Source: an uncultured Clostridium sp. (GTDB taxonomy: Bacteria; Bacillota; Clostridia; Clostridiales; Clostridiaceae). Taken from it: DNA of 54,675 nt. This document shows positions 1 to 9,489 of this stretch, piece by piece. The position numbers and the translations under genes were made by a program. Under the pieces are notes generated by a model that was given only the letters and a program-made list of their open reading frames with translations, was not told where the DNA came from and made no database searches. Each line of letters opens with the position of its first letter. Positions within the stretch are counted from its first letter, which is position 1. The stretch is taken from the NCBI RefSeq assembly GCF_947039605.1, contig NZ_CAMQZG010000024.1, positions 1 to 54,675 on the forward strand, read 5' to 3'.

Positions 1-661
1 CTCTTACTACTAAATTATCACCATTTATAGCTTGATTCGTAGTTGGCGTATCTATTCCACTTCTAGCTGGTTTCTTACTATTTGAATAAGAAAGCAGACT
101 ATTATATAAATTTCCAATTTCTACTCCATATGACTGACTTGGAGCCCATGCTCCACCTAATTCTCTGACCGTTTTAGCTTTACCTAAAATTGATGGAAAA
201 TGCCTTGGATCAAAAGTCTCTGTTCTAGGATATCCTGTTGCACCAGCATATAATGCTAAATGATCTAAATGTGCTTGTACTCCATCATTCCAACTTTTAA
301 ATCTCATATGTGCATCTGGGTCACTATCATCCCCGCCTGCTGTTGTTTTTAATCCACATGGATTATTATAAGTTTCATTAATAATTCCACCAAATTTCCC
401 ATAACCAGTTTCCTTTGCTGCTTGAACATATGCAACTCCAGGATTCACACCACCATTAGCATCAAAATATTTCCAATATAAATCTGCTAAATTAATGAAT
501 GTTTGTGTAGCCCCTCTACTTTTTGCCCATTCTTTTGCATCTTGACCTGTTATACTTGTCTTAGAAATTATGTATATATCACTTTCTGCCTTTACATAAA
601 CTGTTGGAATAAAATTAAATATAAAAACAATTAAACAAACCATAGATATTCTTTTTTTCAT
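1..661 (-). CDS. Secreted glucosaminidase-domain protein (C-terminus beyond window)
   Basis: Reading leftward from an ATG at 659-661, the frame stays open for 220 codons to the window edge, so the C-terminus is missing. Residues 1-25 form a signal peptide: a basic start, a hydrophobic core, and a plausible cleavage site after VKA. The rest matches the GH73-like glucosaminidase fold, with AAKETGYG around residue 84 (Glu84 is the likely catalytic acid), YNNPCGLK, then RFKSWNDGVQAHLDHLALY and GGAWAPS. Proteins of this family cleave N-acetylglucosaminyl bonds in peptidoglycan outside the cell. A strong ribosome binding site (GGGGGGAG) lies just upstream. It follows tagD on the same strand but is separated by a terminator, so it probably has its own promoter. 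The family call is firm; the exact bond cleaved is inferred. Confidence 0.85.
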   Translation of the reverse strand, partial: MKKRISMVCLIVFIFNFIPTVYVKAESDIYIISKTSITGQDAKEWAKSRGATQTFINLADLYWKYFDANGGVNPGVAYVQAAKETGYGKFGGIINETYNNPCGLKTTAGGDDSDPDAHMRFKSWNDGVQAHLDHLALYAGATGYPRTETFDPRHFPSILGKAKTVRELGGAWAPSQSYGVEIGNLYNSLLSYSNSKKPARSGIDTPTTNQAINGDNLVVR

Positions 662-693
662 AATCTCCCCCCTTCCACAATATAATATAATAC

Positions 694-730
694 AAAAAAT
701 GCCAAATTGATATATCAATTTGGCATTTTT
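694..730 (-). terminator. Intrinsic terminator of the polysaccharide operon
   Basis: An inverted repeat with arms around TGCCAAATTGA and TCAATTTGGCA is followed on the minus strand by a run of U. The stem includes the last codons and stop of tagD, so the coding sequence runs into its own terminator. Confidence 0.85.
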
Positions 731-1137
731 AACATATTATTCAATTTATTTACACAACTTAAATCATCTTTAATCTTACTTGTCGATATTCCCTCTGTAC
801 GTTCTAAATATACTACCTCACAATATTCTTTTAAATAATCAAATTTTCCAATCCAATCATTCCCTATTACAAAAGTATCTATTTTCTCATCTACAATATC
901 ACTTAATTTCTGTTCCCACGAATTTTCAGGAATTATTTCATCTACATATCTTATTGACTCAAGTATTAATTTTCTTTGTTCATATGTAAAATGTGACTTT
1001 TTATCTTTTAATAAATTAAAATCATCTGTAGATAACCCTACTATTAAATAATCCCCTTCTGCCTTCGCTCTTTTAAGTATATTAATATGCCCATAATGCA
1101 ACAAGTCAAAAGTTCCATACGTTATAATTTTTTTCAT
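715..1137 (-). CDS. tagD: Glycerol-3-phosphate cytidylyltransferase
   Basis: A 140-aa nucleotidyltransferase, the usual length for TagD/TarD. It makes CDP-glycerol from CTP and glycerol 3-phosphate in the cytosol. The first 20 residues carry the cytidylyltransferase signature GTFDLLHYGH, with the HxGH motif at 14-17. GNDW is at about 92-95 and the second signature RTEGISTSKIK at 113-123. It is the last gene of the leftward polysaccharide operon, one base after the flippase gene. Its product is the donor for the CDP-glycerol glycerophosphotransferase two genes upstream, so glycerol phosphate is probably part of the surface polymer. The family call is very secure. Confidence 0.95.
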   Translation of the reverse strand: MKKIITYGTFDLLHYGHINILKRAKAEGDYLIVGLSTDDFNLLKDKKSHFTYEQRKLILESIRYVDEIIPENSWEQKLSDIVDEKIDTFVIGNDWIGKFDYLKEYCEVVYLERTEGISTSKIKDDLSCVNKLNNMLKMPN

Positions 1138-1138
1138 T

Positions 1139-2536
1139 TTACCATCTCCCTACTTTTATCTTTTTTATATAACTTAAAATCATTTCTCTATCAGAATTTA
1201 TAGGTGATTTTATAAAACTCATTACATAAAACCCTATTACAACTATAATATTTACAACTATCCATATCCAAAAATTAGAAATCATTGCTATACTACACAA
1301 TATTATTCCTTCCACAACTGTAAGCATTAAAATATATACAAAGCTTTTTTGTTCATATGGCCAAATATTTATATACTTTTTAACTTGAAGAGTTTTTATT
1401 ATATTAACAAAAATTTCTGAAGCTAATATTGAAAATGCAATTGTCCAAGTATATTGCGATCCTATCAATGTCATAATCACTACTGATACCAATAATTTCA
1501 ATATTCCATTTATAATTTCATTTTTAGTAAAATCCGCCATAACTAATAATGTTCCATTTGGGCCTGTAAAAGAATTGATAAATTGTGATAACATTATTAA
1601 TGAAAATATTGTCCCTCCCCCTAAATAGCCTTTTCCTAGCACGCCTAAAATCCGTTCACTATTGATCAACAATAAAAGAGCTATTGGTAAAACCAAATAA
1701 CAATTAAGTCTTGTTATTTGCTTATAAGTACTTTTTAACATAACAAAATCTTTTTCTTTCCACGCTTTTGCAAATATTGGCATACTTATTTTAGCAAATA
1801 TATCCCCCAACATTGCTACTATAGCTCCTAAAGTTAGTGAAATTGATAATACAGCTACCGTTTCAAATGTTCCAAAATCTTTTTGTAATATTTTTGAATA
1901 CCCTAAATAAATTCCATATATTATTTGTATCAAATAATAACTTGAACTTTCTTTTAATATTCTAAATTTATAAGATCCACCTTTTAAATTCTTAATTAAA
2001 AAGGGTGTTGTTGTTAATAAATAAGAAAAAATCATAACTATGATATAAATATAATACTCTTTTGATATACAGAAAAATGTAATTAAAAATAATATTAAAT
2101 TTAAAAGACTATATAAAAACTTTCTAAAAAACATCCCTTTTGATGCATTACCTGTCGATATATTATAAATTAATATCAACTCTGAAATTATCGTCAAATA
2201 AGCTAATAATATAATACAAATTTTTATATATGTAAGTCCCCCACCAATAACTCCAAATATACAACTTATCCCTAAAAAAACAACTGTATATGTACAAACA
2301 ACATCTGAAAAAAACTTTTTTTTATCTGGATATTCTTCAATTTTTTTAGGTATATACGTTTGTAATCCAAAACACATAATTATTGTTAATGTTGAAACGT
2401 ATCCTAAATAATAATTGGCTTGTCCATATTTATCCGCCCCTAAAACTTTTGCTGATATCATCTGAAATAAAAAACCTAAAATTGCTCCACTTATATTCCA
2501 AAAAAAACTTTTAAATGAACTATTTATAATCCCCAT
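1139..2536 (-). CDS. Wzx-like polysaccharide flippase (MOP superfamily)
   Basis: A 465-aa protein with about 12-14 hydrophobic segments over its whole length and an N-terminus typical of the RfbX/Wzx polysaccharide-transport group (FFWNISGAILGFLFQMISAKVLG). Such proteins move undecaprenyl-linked repeat units across the membrane. It sits in a leftward operon that also has a priming transferase, glycosyltransferases and a Wzy-like polymerase, so a Wzy-dependent polymer is the simplest reading. It begins one base after the glycerophosphotransferase gene and ends one base before tagD. Substrate specificity cannot be read from the sequence. Confidence 0.88.
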   Translation of the reverse strand: MGIINSSFKSFFWNISGAILGFLFQMISAKVLGADKYGQANYYLGYVSTLTIIMCFGLQTYIPKKIEEYPDKKKFFSDVVCTYTVVFLGISCIFGVIGGGLTYIKICIILLAYLTIISELILIYNISTGNASKGMFFRKFLYSLLNLILFLITFFCISKEYYIYIIVMIFSYLLTTTPFLIKNLKGGSYKFRILKESSSYYLIQIIYGIYLGYSKILQKDFGTFETVAVLSISLTLGAIVAMLGDIFAKISMPIFAKAWKEKDFVMLKSTYKQITRLNCYLVLPIALLLLINSERILGVLGKGYLGGGTIFSLIMLSQFINSFTGPNGTLLVMADFTKNEIINGILKLLVSVVIMTLIGSQYTWTIAFSILASEIFVNIIKTLQVKKYINIWPYEQKSFVYILMLTVVEGIILCSIAMISNFWIWIVVNIIVVIGFYVMSFIKSPINSDREMILSYIKKIKVGRW

Positions 2537-2537
2537 A

Positions 2538-3680
2538 TTAAATCCATCTTTCCTCTGCTATTTTTTTTATAAAATCATAAACTCTTTCAGAACTACAATT
2601 ATCTGAATTTTCATGAAAAATACTTTTCATTTTTGCTCTTTCTTCTGCAAAATATTCTTTATTGTTTAATAAGTGTACTATTTCTTTTTCTATATCACTT
2701 TGTATTGTAACTTTAGGTCCTGGCGTCCATACATCGTATGGTTCTAATAAAAACCCTCTTTTTTCTCTATATTCTTCTTCATCTGGATTTATAAATAATA
2801 TTGGTTTATTGGTAATTAAATAATCTAAATATATGCTTGAATAATCTGTTATCAAAATATCTGACTCACTTAAAAATTCATATAAATCACTATCATTTTC
2901 CTTTAAAATTTCACTGCTCATGAAATAAACATTTGGGATTTTCATGTTCATATATATTTTTTTATATAATTGTTCCTCAAATGGATGCATTTTTAAAATA
3001 AAATTTAATTTATTTTTAGATAAAAATGCAGAAAACTCCATAATACTAAAGCTATCTATCCCAAAAAAATTTTGTTCTTTACTATTTCCCTCATTCCTAT
3101 TTTTATACCCATTTTTAAATGTTGGAATATAAAAAATATTTTTATTGGTTATATCAAACCCTTCAAATAATCCCTCTAATTTCACAGCACTCACAGTCAT
3201 CATAAAATCATTCCTAGGATATCCTAAAATTTTATACTTATCAGCTATTTGTCCAAGCGTAGCATTTAAGATAGTATTATAAAACTTTGATGTTGAAATA
3301 AAATAGTCACAACTATCAAATATTTTTTTATCTTTGTCATTCCATTTACTACAATAATTGATATCTAATAACCCCATGCTTTTCAAAGGAATTCCGTGCC
3401 ATAATTGTATTACTTTTTGTTGCTTTTTATATCTAATCACAGAGTGTGTTGTTAGTATAATATTACTAGTTCCTATAAATATATGTTTTTTTATTTTTTC
3501 AAATATCTTATATCCTTCTTTATTATTAAAAACTCTTACTTCAAATTCAGATTTTTTTTCAAAAACTTTCCTCATTGCAGTAGAATTAGATCCTGAGAAT
3601 TCAGTTTCATCTAAAATCGTTATTCTATTTTTTTTAATCTTCATAAAAAATAAAGCCATATTCAAAATTTTATTTTTCAT
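2538..3680 (-). CDS. CDP-glycerol:poly(glycerophosphate) glycerophosphotransferase family protein
   Basis: A protein of about 380 aa related to TagB/TagF. Family marks are HGIPLKSMG, an HPFE motif in the C-terminal half, and SDILITDYSSIYLDYL near the C-terminus. It should transfer glycerol phosphate from CDP-glycerol to a membrane-linked glycan at the cytoplasmic face. An earlier in-frame ATG exists at 3713, but I chose the ATG at 3680 because GGGGGG lies 4-5 bases upstream of it; this overlaps the end of the upstream GT4 gene by 11 bases, which is normal in this operon. TagD, two genes on, supplies its donor. Whether it adds one residue or a chain is unknown; at this length a primase or decorating enzyme is more likely than a long-chain polymerase. 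Confidence 0.87.
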   Translation of the reverse strand: MKNKILNMALFFMKIKKNRITILDETEFSGSNSTAMRKVFEKKSEFEVRVFNNKEGYKIFEKIKKHIFIGTSNIILTTHSVIRYKKQQKVIQLWHGIPLKSMGLLDINYCSKWNDKDKKIFDSCDYFISTSKFYNTILNATLGQIADKYKILGYPRNDFMMTVSAVKLEGLFEGFDITNKNIFYIPTFKNGYKNRNEGNSKEQNFFGIDSFSIMEFSAFLSKNKLNFILKMHPFEEQLYKKIYMNMKIPNVYFMSSEILKENDSDLYEFLSESDILITDYSSIYLDYLITNKPILFINPDEEEYREKRGFLLEPYDVWTPGPKVTIQSDIEKEIVHLLNNKEYFAEERAKMKSIFHENSDNCSSERVYDFIKKIAEERWI

Positions 3681-4737
3681 AATTCCCCCCTGCAATATTT
3701 TCATATATCTCATTTGTTATTTTCGCTGCATTTTCCCATGTGAAATTTTCCCTAATTTCTTTTGCTAAATCCCATTTCCCCTCACTATCCCATGCTTCTT
3801 TTATTGTTTTTTCCATCTTTGTATATTCATTAGGATTACAATAAAAAGCTCTTTCTAAAAAATATTCATGTGCACACCCTATTTCAGTTGAAACAATTTT
3901 ACATCCCATTGCACCAGCTTCTAAACTTACTAACCCTGGTGTCTCTCGCTCACTCGGCAAAATGTGTAATTTACTTTTGTTATAAATATCAACTAACTCC
4001 TTTTGAGTTTTCACTCCTAAAAATTCAATTTCACTACCTTCTATCTCATCTAAACATTCATTATAGTAATCTTTGTCAATTATTCTACCAACAAGTTTCA
4101 ATGCTATTCCATTTTTTTTACACGCTTTAATCGTCAATAATGTATTTTTGCTTGGCTCTATCCTACCTACTTGGAGAGCAAAATTACGTGCACCATTAAC
4201 CTGAATACTTTCATCTTGATATATTTTTGAAATTCCATTATAAACAACATGCATTTTCCCATTTGAAATTCCAAATTTTTCATTTATTAATTTTATTTCA
4301 GAATTTGAATTTGGTAAAATAACATCTACCTTATTAAGAATTTTTTTCATCCTTTTATATCTCATCATTAAATTTTTTATTTTTAATATTTTAATATTTT
4401 CTATTCCAATTATCTTACTTGCCAATATTGCTTTTTTACTATACCCTTTTTCATTTTTTATATTTTCTTCTTCAAAATCCCACCAGATAGGTGATAAAAC
4501 TAATTTTGCTTTTGTTTTTTTAATTTTTTCAACTTCCTTTAATGTAAACTTATCAGTTTGCATATTAAAAAAATGAATAACATCAAATTTTTTATAATAG
4601 CTAATACTATTTTCCCCTAATGAAACTTGAATATCATTACCGAGTAATTTTAATTCCTTCATAGTATTTTCCATTTGCATAGTATCTCCACCATTTAATG
4701 TATACGCATTTTTTCTATTTACAAATAAAATTTTCAT
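3670..4737 (-). CDS. Glycosyltransferase family 4 (GT-B fold)
   Basis: A 355-aa glycosyltransferase of the GT4/RfaB type. The N-terminal half has the loop LNGGDTMQMENTMKELKLLG. The C-terminal domain begins with ALQVGRIEPSKN and contains the conserved stretch LPSERETPGLVSLEAGAMGC, in which the glutamates bind the nucleotide-sugar. It is cytosolic or membrane-associated and should add one sugar of the repeat unit. The start overlaps the polymerase stop by one base (ATG/TAA), showing tight translational coupling. Donor and acceptor cannot be told from the sequence. Confidence 0.88.
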   Translation of the reverse strand: MKILFVNRKNAYTLNGGDTMQMENTMKELKLLGNDIQVSLGENSISYYKKFDVIHFFNMQTDKFTLKEVEKIKKTKAKLVLSPIWWDFEEENIKNEKGYSKKAILASKIIGIENIKILKIKNLMMRYKRMKKILNKVDVILPNSNSEIKLINEKFGISNGKMHVVYNGISKIYQDESIQVNGARNFALQVGRIEPSKNTLLTIKACKKNGIALKLVGRIIDKDYYNECLDEIEGSEIEFLGVKTQKELVDIYNKSKLHILPSERETPGLVSLEAGAMGCKIVSTEIGCAHEYFLERAFYCNPNEYTKMEKTIKEAWDSEGKWDLAKEIRENFTWENAAKITNEIYENIAGGNYEK

Positions 4738-5915
4738 TAGTTCTCACTCTTACTCCTTTTTACCTTTAAATATATTTCTAATAATATTGGAAATATTAAT
4801 TGAAATGACATTCCTGAAAAATTAACCATATTTGAAAATGCACATAATGCTACTAGATTACATAACATTGCAATAGCAATAACTCTTAGTGGATTATCAT
4901 CTGATATAAAATTCATATACAGGTATGATCCACCTATTAATATTGCAAACATTAACCAAACACCTAGCCAGCCTAAATAATAATATGCCCCCGTATAAAC
5001 TGTAGATACTGTTAAATGTGGTGTTATTAACGGAATTTTTTTTTCTGATTTATTTTTCTCATAATTTTTAAATACTCTTTTTGCTATAAAATCAATAGTA
5101 ACTTCATTAGATAAAAATTTATAGAAATTTCCACCATTTATTTTAGGCTTATGTTCTATTATCGTATTTTGCAAATTAGCAAGTGGTGATGATATATATA
5201 GATATCCCCAAAAATATTCTTTTGGAATTATAGATTTTTTAAATTCCTCTCGTGCTCCACCAACACTCATAATATATGAACTATCTAATTTGTTATTTGC
5301 TCCGTTAATTGAATTATTTCGTATATTTCCATAAACTCCAAACCCAAATAACCCTACTAAACATACAATAATTAATTTTATAAAATTCTTTTTATAAAAC
5401 TCCCACTTTCCATATTTAAGAATAAATATTATACCTGAACCTATTACTATATTCATAATCATACCTCTAGAAACTAGTAGAAAAGCTGGTAAAAAAGTTA
5501 TTGTATATTTAAGAAAGTTTTTAATTGTTTTCTCTGAAATAAATATGTGGAATAAATATATTCCTAAAAATATATTAAATGTATATATAAAAACATGCAC
5601 CATAGGTATTCCAGAAAACTCTAAATATTTCTTCATATCAAACATAGGAATATATCCTGCATAGATAAAATCTGCTACAAAAAGTAATGAATTAATAGCT
5701 AATGCTATATCTCCTATTCTATTTTTTTTTATATCTTTATACTCAAATTTATTTTCTTTCGACATCTTTAATGATATGTATCCACAAATTAAGGAACTTA
5801 CACCTAAAAAAAAGACCAAAGAAAATGTTAATTCCGGATATAAATTAGACCAATTAAATATATAAAGTCCTAATGCAGATCCAAAAGCTAAAATATATAT
5901 TATAAAAGGATTCAT
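4737..5915 (-). CDS. Wzy-like O-antigen/capsule polymerase (oligosaccharide repeat unit polymerase)
   Basis: A 392-aa polytopic membrane protein with about 10 hydrophobic segments and a larger polar loop between roughly residues 195 and 300. That is the pattern of Wzy/EpsG-type polymerases, which join lipid-linked repeat units on the outer face of the membrane. Sequence conservation is low in this family, so position counts: it lies between two glycosyltransferase genes in an operon that also has a flippase and a priming transferase, and the operon has no other polymerase. It starts 13 bases after the upstream GT2. The call rests on topology and context. Confidence 0.75.
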   Translation of the reverse strand: MNPFIIYILAFGSALGLYIFNWSNLYPELTFSLVFFLGVSSLICGYISLKMSKENKFEYKDIKKNRIGDIALAINSLLFVADFIYAGYIPMFDMKKYLEFSGIPMVHVFIYTFNIFLGIYLFHIFISEKTIKNFLKYTITFLPAFLLVSRGMIMNIVIGSGIIFILKYGKWEFYKKNFIKLIIVCLVGLFGFGVYGNIRNNSINGANNKLDSSYIMSVGGAREEFKKSIIPKEYFWGYLYISSPLANLQNTIIEHKPKINGGNFYKFLSNEVTIDFIAKRVFKNYEKNKSEKKIPLITPHLTVSTVYTGAYYYLGWLGVWLMFAILIGGSYLYMNFISDDNPLRVIAIAMLCNLVALCAFSNMVNFSGMSFQLIFPILLEIYLKVKRSKSEN

Positions 5916-5928
5916 ATAATTAAACCTC

Positions 5929-6927
5929 CTATTTTATTAAATGTCTTATAGACTTTATTTTATTTTTTTCTTTTAAATTATTACTTTTTTGATTCATCAA
6001 TTTAAATTTTAATTTTGCTTCTTTTCTAAATTTAAATATAAATTGCTCAAATATTAATGAATATATCAGAAGCATTAATTGTCTTTTATTGATTTTAAAT
6101 TTATTTTCAATAATAAAATCCGAATTTTTATTTTTCTCTAACATCATTAAATGATTTCTATAAGAAATTCCCCTTAAAAATTCTGATTGTTTTTTTCTAT
6201 GTTTTATAAACTTAAATATACCTTTTTCACTTCGACCTAAAGCACGTCCATGATATGCAATTGCTTCTGGATAATAAATGTTTTTTTGTCCTATAAGATT
6301 TAATCTCCATGATAAATCTACATCTTCTTTATATGCAAAAAAATCTTCATCAAAATATTCATCTTTATATTTAACTAAATCTAAGGCATTTCTTCTATAC
6401 ATTGGTGCTGCACCACAAACGCCAAATACTTCTTCTGTTTTATTATATTGACCTTCATCTAACTCATTTTGACCTCGATCAATACACCTTGTACTTTTAT
6501 ACATTTCTATTCCAGCACTATCAATATAATTAAGTTTTTTATTATTACTAAAATCATACTTCAAAAGTTTTCCTGTTATTGCTCCAACTTCTAAATTATT
6601 GCTCATATAAAATGCTAATTTTTCTACAAAATCCTTTTCCATTACTATGTCTGGATTTATTATCATTATGAATTCACCTGTAGATAACTTTATACCTTGA
6701 TTTGCAGCCCCTGCATATCCATTATTTATATCATTTTTAATTAGAAGAATATTCTTATTAGAATATTCTTCTTCCATATACTTAAATGAACCATCTTTTG
6801 ATTCATTATCAATAAAAATTATTTCTAGTTCCTCATATGTTTGCTCAAATATAGAATTTAAACATCTTGATAAATAATCCTTGTTATTATAATTAATTAT
6901 TATTAAACTCACTAATTTTTTTTTCAT
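5929..6927 (-). CDS. Glycosyltransferase family 2 (rhamnosyltransferase-like)
   Basis: A 332-aa GT2 of the WbbL/RfbF type. The start is SLIIINYNNKDYL, the DXD-equivalent appears as INPDI near residue 95, and a typical EDVDLSWR motif occurs in the C-terminal half (the ED pair contains the likely catalytic base). The C-terminal tail is basic and hydrophobic, fitting membrane association. Its ATG directly abuts the rfbB stop, so the pair is translationally linked. Next to a complete dTDP-rhamnose set, rhamnosyl transfer is the most likely activity, though this is inferred from context. Confidence 0.88.
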   Translation of the reverse strand: MKKKLVSLIIINYNNKDYLSRCLNSIFEQTYEELEIIFIDNESKDGSFKYMEEEYSNKNILLIKNDINNGYAGAANQGIKLSTGEFIMIINPDIVMEKDFVEKLAFYMSNNLEVGAITGKLLKYDFSNNKKLNYIDSAGIEMYKSTRCIDRGQNELDEGQYNKTEEVFGVCGAAPMYRRNALDLVKYKDEYFDEDFFAYKEDVDLSWRLNLIGQKNIYYPEAIAYHGRALGRSEKGIFKFIKHRKKQSEFLRGISYRNHLMMLEKNKNSDFIIENKFKINKRQLMLLIYSLIFEQFIFKFRKEAKLKFKLMNQKSNNLKEKNKIKSIRHLIK

Positions 6928-7977
6928 CTATTTATACATCTCTTCATAATATTTTTGATAGTTACCTGAAGTTATATTTTCCATCCATTTCTTATTATCT
7001 AGATACCATTTAATAGTCTTTTTAATTCCAACTTCAAATGTTGTTTCTGGATACCATCCAAGTTCTTCTTTTATTTTTGTTGGATCTATCCCATATCTTC
7101 TATCATGACCTTTTCTATCTTCAACATATTTAATTAAAGTTTCTGTTATCTCTTCATTTACATTTTCATTTAAATACCCTATAACAGTTTTAACTATCTG
7201 AATATTTGTTCTTTCATTATGACCACCAACATTGTAAACTTCACCTAGTCTACCATTATTAATTACCATATCTATTGCTTTTGCATGATCTTCTACATAT
7301 AACCAATCTCTTATATTAAGTCCATCACCGTATACTGGTAAATTTTTTAACTCTAAGCAATTATTAATTAAAAGTGGTATTAATTTTTCTGGGAATTGGA
7401 ATGGTCCATAGTTATTTGAACATCTTGTTATATTCACTGGCATTTTATAAGTATCTGCATAAGCTTGTACTAATAAATCTGACCCTGCTTTACTTGCTGA
7501 GTATGGGCTATGTGGGTCTATTGGTGTAGTTTCCATAAAGAACCCTTCATCCCCAAGTGAACCATATACTTCGTCAGTTGAAACATGCAAGAACTTAACT
7601 CCTTCTTTCCATCCTTCAATAGTTTCCCAAGACTTTTTAGCACAGTTTAATAAATTATTAGTTCCCATTACATTTGTTTGTACAAATACTTCTGGATTTT
7701 CTATACTTCTATCAACATGTGACTCTGCTGCAAAGTGTGCTACATAATCAATATCATATTTTTCAAATAAACTTGCTACAAGTTCTTTATCACAGATATC
7801 TCCTTGAACAAAGATATGTCTTTCATCACTTTCTATTGATTTAAGATTTTCTAAGTTCCCTGCATATGTTAATTTATCTAAATTTATTATTTTTATATCC
7901 TCATACTTGTTAAGCATATATAAAACAAAGTTTGATCCTATAAATCCTGCACCACCTGTTACTAAATATGTTTTCAT
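6928..7977 (-). CDS. rfbB: dTDP-glucose 4,6-dehydratase (RmlB)
   Basis: A 349-aa extended short-chain dehydrogenase, the standard RmlB length. The NAD-binding loop is TGGAGFIGSN at 7-16, the active-site region reads STDEVYGSLG, and the catalytic pair is in PYSASKAGSD (YxxxK). It converts dTDP-glucose to dTDP-4-keto-6-deoxyglucose, the second step to dTDP-L-rhamnose. In this operon the order of transcription is rfbA, rfbC, rfbD, rfbB. No odd features were seen. Confidence 0.97.
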   Translation of the reverse strand: MKTYLVTGGAGFIGSNFVLYMLNKYEDIKIINLDKLTYAGNLENLKSIESDERHIFVQGDICDKELVASLFEKYDIDYVAHFAAESHVDRSIENPEVFVQTNVMGTNNLLNCAKKSWETIEGWKEGVKFLHVSTDEVYGSLGDEGFFMETTPIDPHSPYSASKAGSDLLVQAYADTYKMPVNITRCSNNYGPFQFPEKLIPLLINNCLELKNLPVYGDGLNIRDWLYVEDHAKAIDMVINNGRLGEVYNVGGHNERTNIQIVKTVIGYLNENVNEEITETLIKYVEDRKGHDRRYGIDPTKIKEELGWYPETTFEVGIKKTIKWYLDNKKWMENITSGNYQKYYEEMYK

Positions 7978-7990
7978 AAATTACTTCCCC

Positions 7991-8872
7991 CTACTTACTA
8001 GCCTTATTTATAAATGATTTTAATGCTTCTTTCCAATCCCTCATATCATCACCAATAGTTTCTCTAAGCATTTTATTATCTAATGATGAATATTCTGGTC
8101 TTTTTGCTGGTCTTGGAAACTCTTCTGTTGTGCATGGACTAACTTTACAATTTAATTTTGATAATTTCATTATTTCACTTGCAAAGTCATACCATGAACA
8201 TTCTCCTTTACCAGTACAATGATATACTCCATAATTTTCAGTTTCTATCATTCTAAGTATGTGATAAGCTAAGTCATTTGCATGTGTTGGATTTCCTCTT
8301 TGGTCATCAACAACCATCAAACTTTCTTTTGTAGCTCCAAGATTTCTCATTGTATAAACAAAGTTATTTCCAACATATCCGTAAAGCCATGCTGTTCTTA
8401 CTATAAAGTGCTTACTACAAAATTCACTTGTGAATTTCTCTCCATCAAGTTTTGATCTTCCATATTCACTTTGAGGATTCAAATTAGAATCTTCTGTAAA
8501 TGGTACATTTCCTATACCTTCAAATACATAATCAGTTGAAACCTGAACAAACTTTGCTCCTACAACTTCACATGCTTGTGCTAAGTGTCTAGGTCCTACA
8601 GCATTAATTTCATATGCTATATTCTTACACTCTTCACACTTATCAACATTTGTATATGCGGCACAATTTATTACTACATCTGGTTTTTCTTCTATAATAA
8701 ATTCTTTAATTTGTAATTCATTTGTTATATTAAGCTTATCCACATCTACAGCTATAACTTCTGCATTTACTATCTTTTCTGAAACTTCTCTGATTTCTGA
8801 ATAACCTTTTCTTATAATATCTTGAAGTTCATTTCCTAATTGTCCATTTGAACCAGTTATCAATATTTTCAT
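7991..8872 (-). CDS. rfbD: dTDP-4-dehydrorhamnose reductase (RmlD)
   Basis: A 293-aa short-chain reductase. The nucleotide-binding motif is GSNGQLG at residues 7-13, with INCAAYTNVDKCE and the catalytic YGRSK. VSTDYVFEG is the family mark. It reduces dTDP-4-keto-L-rhamnose to dTDP-L-rhamnose, the last step of the pathway, using NAD(P)H in the cytosol. It is separated by 13 bases from rfbB downstream and by 34 bases from rfbC upstream. Confidence 0.96.
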   Translation of the reverse strand: MKILITGSNGQLGNELQDIIRKGYSEIREVSEKIVNAEVIAVDVDKLNITNELQIKEFIIEEKPDVVINCAAYTNVDKCEECKNIAYEINAVGPRHLAQACEVVGAKFVQVSTDYVFEGIGNVPFTEDSNLNPQSEYGRSKLDGEKFTSEFCSKHFIVRTAWLYGYVGNNFVYTMRNLGATKESLMVVDDQRGNPTHANDLAYHILRMIETENYGVYHCTGKGECSWYDFASEIMKLSKLNCKVSPCTTEEFPRPAKRPEYSSLDNKMLRETIGDDMRDWKEALKSFINKASK

Positions 8873-8906
8873 AATTTTATCCCCTAAAACACTAATTTAA
8901 TTTCAC

Positions 8907-9476
8907 CTATTTATTATAAAGAAATGGTACTTCCAATTCTTTTAAAGATTTTTGTTTTTTATCTTTTTCAGATAATAAAATTTCTTCTATTCCATCAAGT
9001 GGCCATTCTATATTAACGTCACTATCATTCCAAATTAATCCACTATCATACTCTGGAGCATAAAAATCTGTACACTTATAATTAAAAGTTGCATACTCTG
9101 ATAAAACTAAAAATCCATGTGCAAATCCTTCTGGAACATAAAATTGCTTTTTGTTTTGAGCTGTTAAAACAATTCCTTCCCACATTCCATATGTAGGTGA
9201 ACCATTTCTTAAATCAACAGCTACATCAAAAACTTCTCCCTCAGTAACTCTTACAAGTTTCCCCTGCGTATGTTTAGTTTGAAAATGTAACCCTCTTAAA
9301 ACACCTTTTTTAGATTTTGATTCATTATCCTGAACAAATTTCATAGTAAGACCTGCTTCATTAAAGCTACTCTCATTATATGATTCCATAAAGTATCCTC
9401 TTTCATCTCCAAATACTTTAGGCTCTATAATATATAAATCTTTTATTTTAGTTTCTATAAAATTAAAATTACTCAA
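8907..9476 (-). CDS. rfbC: dTDP-4-dehydrorhamnose 3,5-epimerase (RmlC)
   Basis: A 189-aa cupin-fold epimerase of the usual length. The signature GVLRGLHFQ (catalytic His) is near residue 60, followed by KLVRVTEGEVFDVAVDLR and FAHGFLVLSE. It epimerises C3 and C5 of dTDP-4-keto-6-deoxyglucose. It lies between rfbA and rfbD, completing the four-gene dTDP-L-rhamnose pathway. Confidence 0.97.
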   Translation of the reverse strand: MSNFNFIETKIKDLYIIEPKVFGDERGYFMESYNESSFNEAGLTMKFVQDNESKSKKGVLRGLHFQTKHTQGKLVRVTEGEVFDVAVDLRNGSPTYGMWEGIVLTAQNKKQFYVPEGFAHGFLVLSEYATFNYKCTDFYAPEYDSGLIWNDSDVNIEWPLDGIEEILLSEKDKKQKSLKELEVPFLYNK

Positions 9477-9489
9477 CTTTAATCCCCCT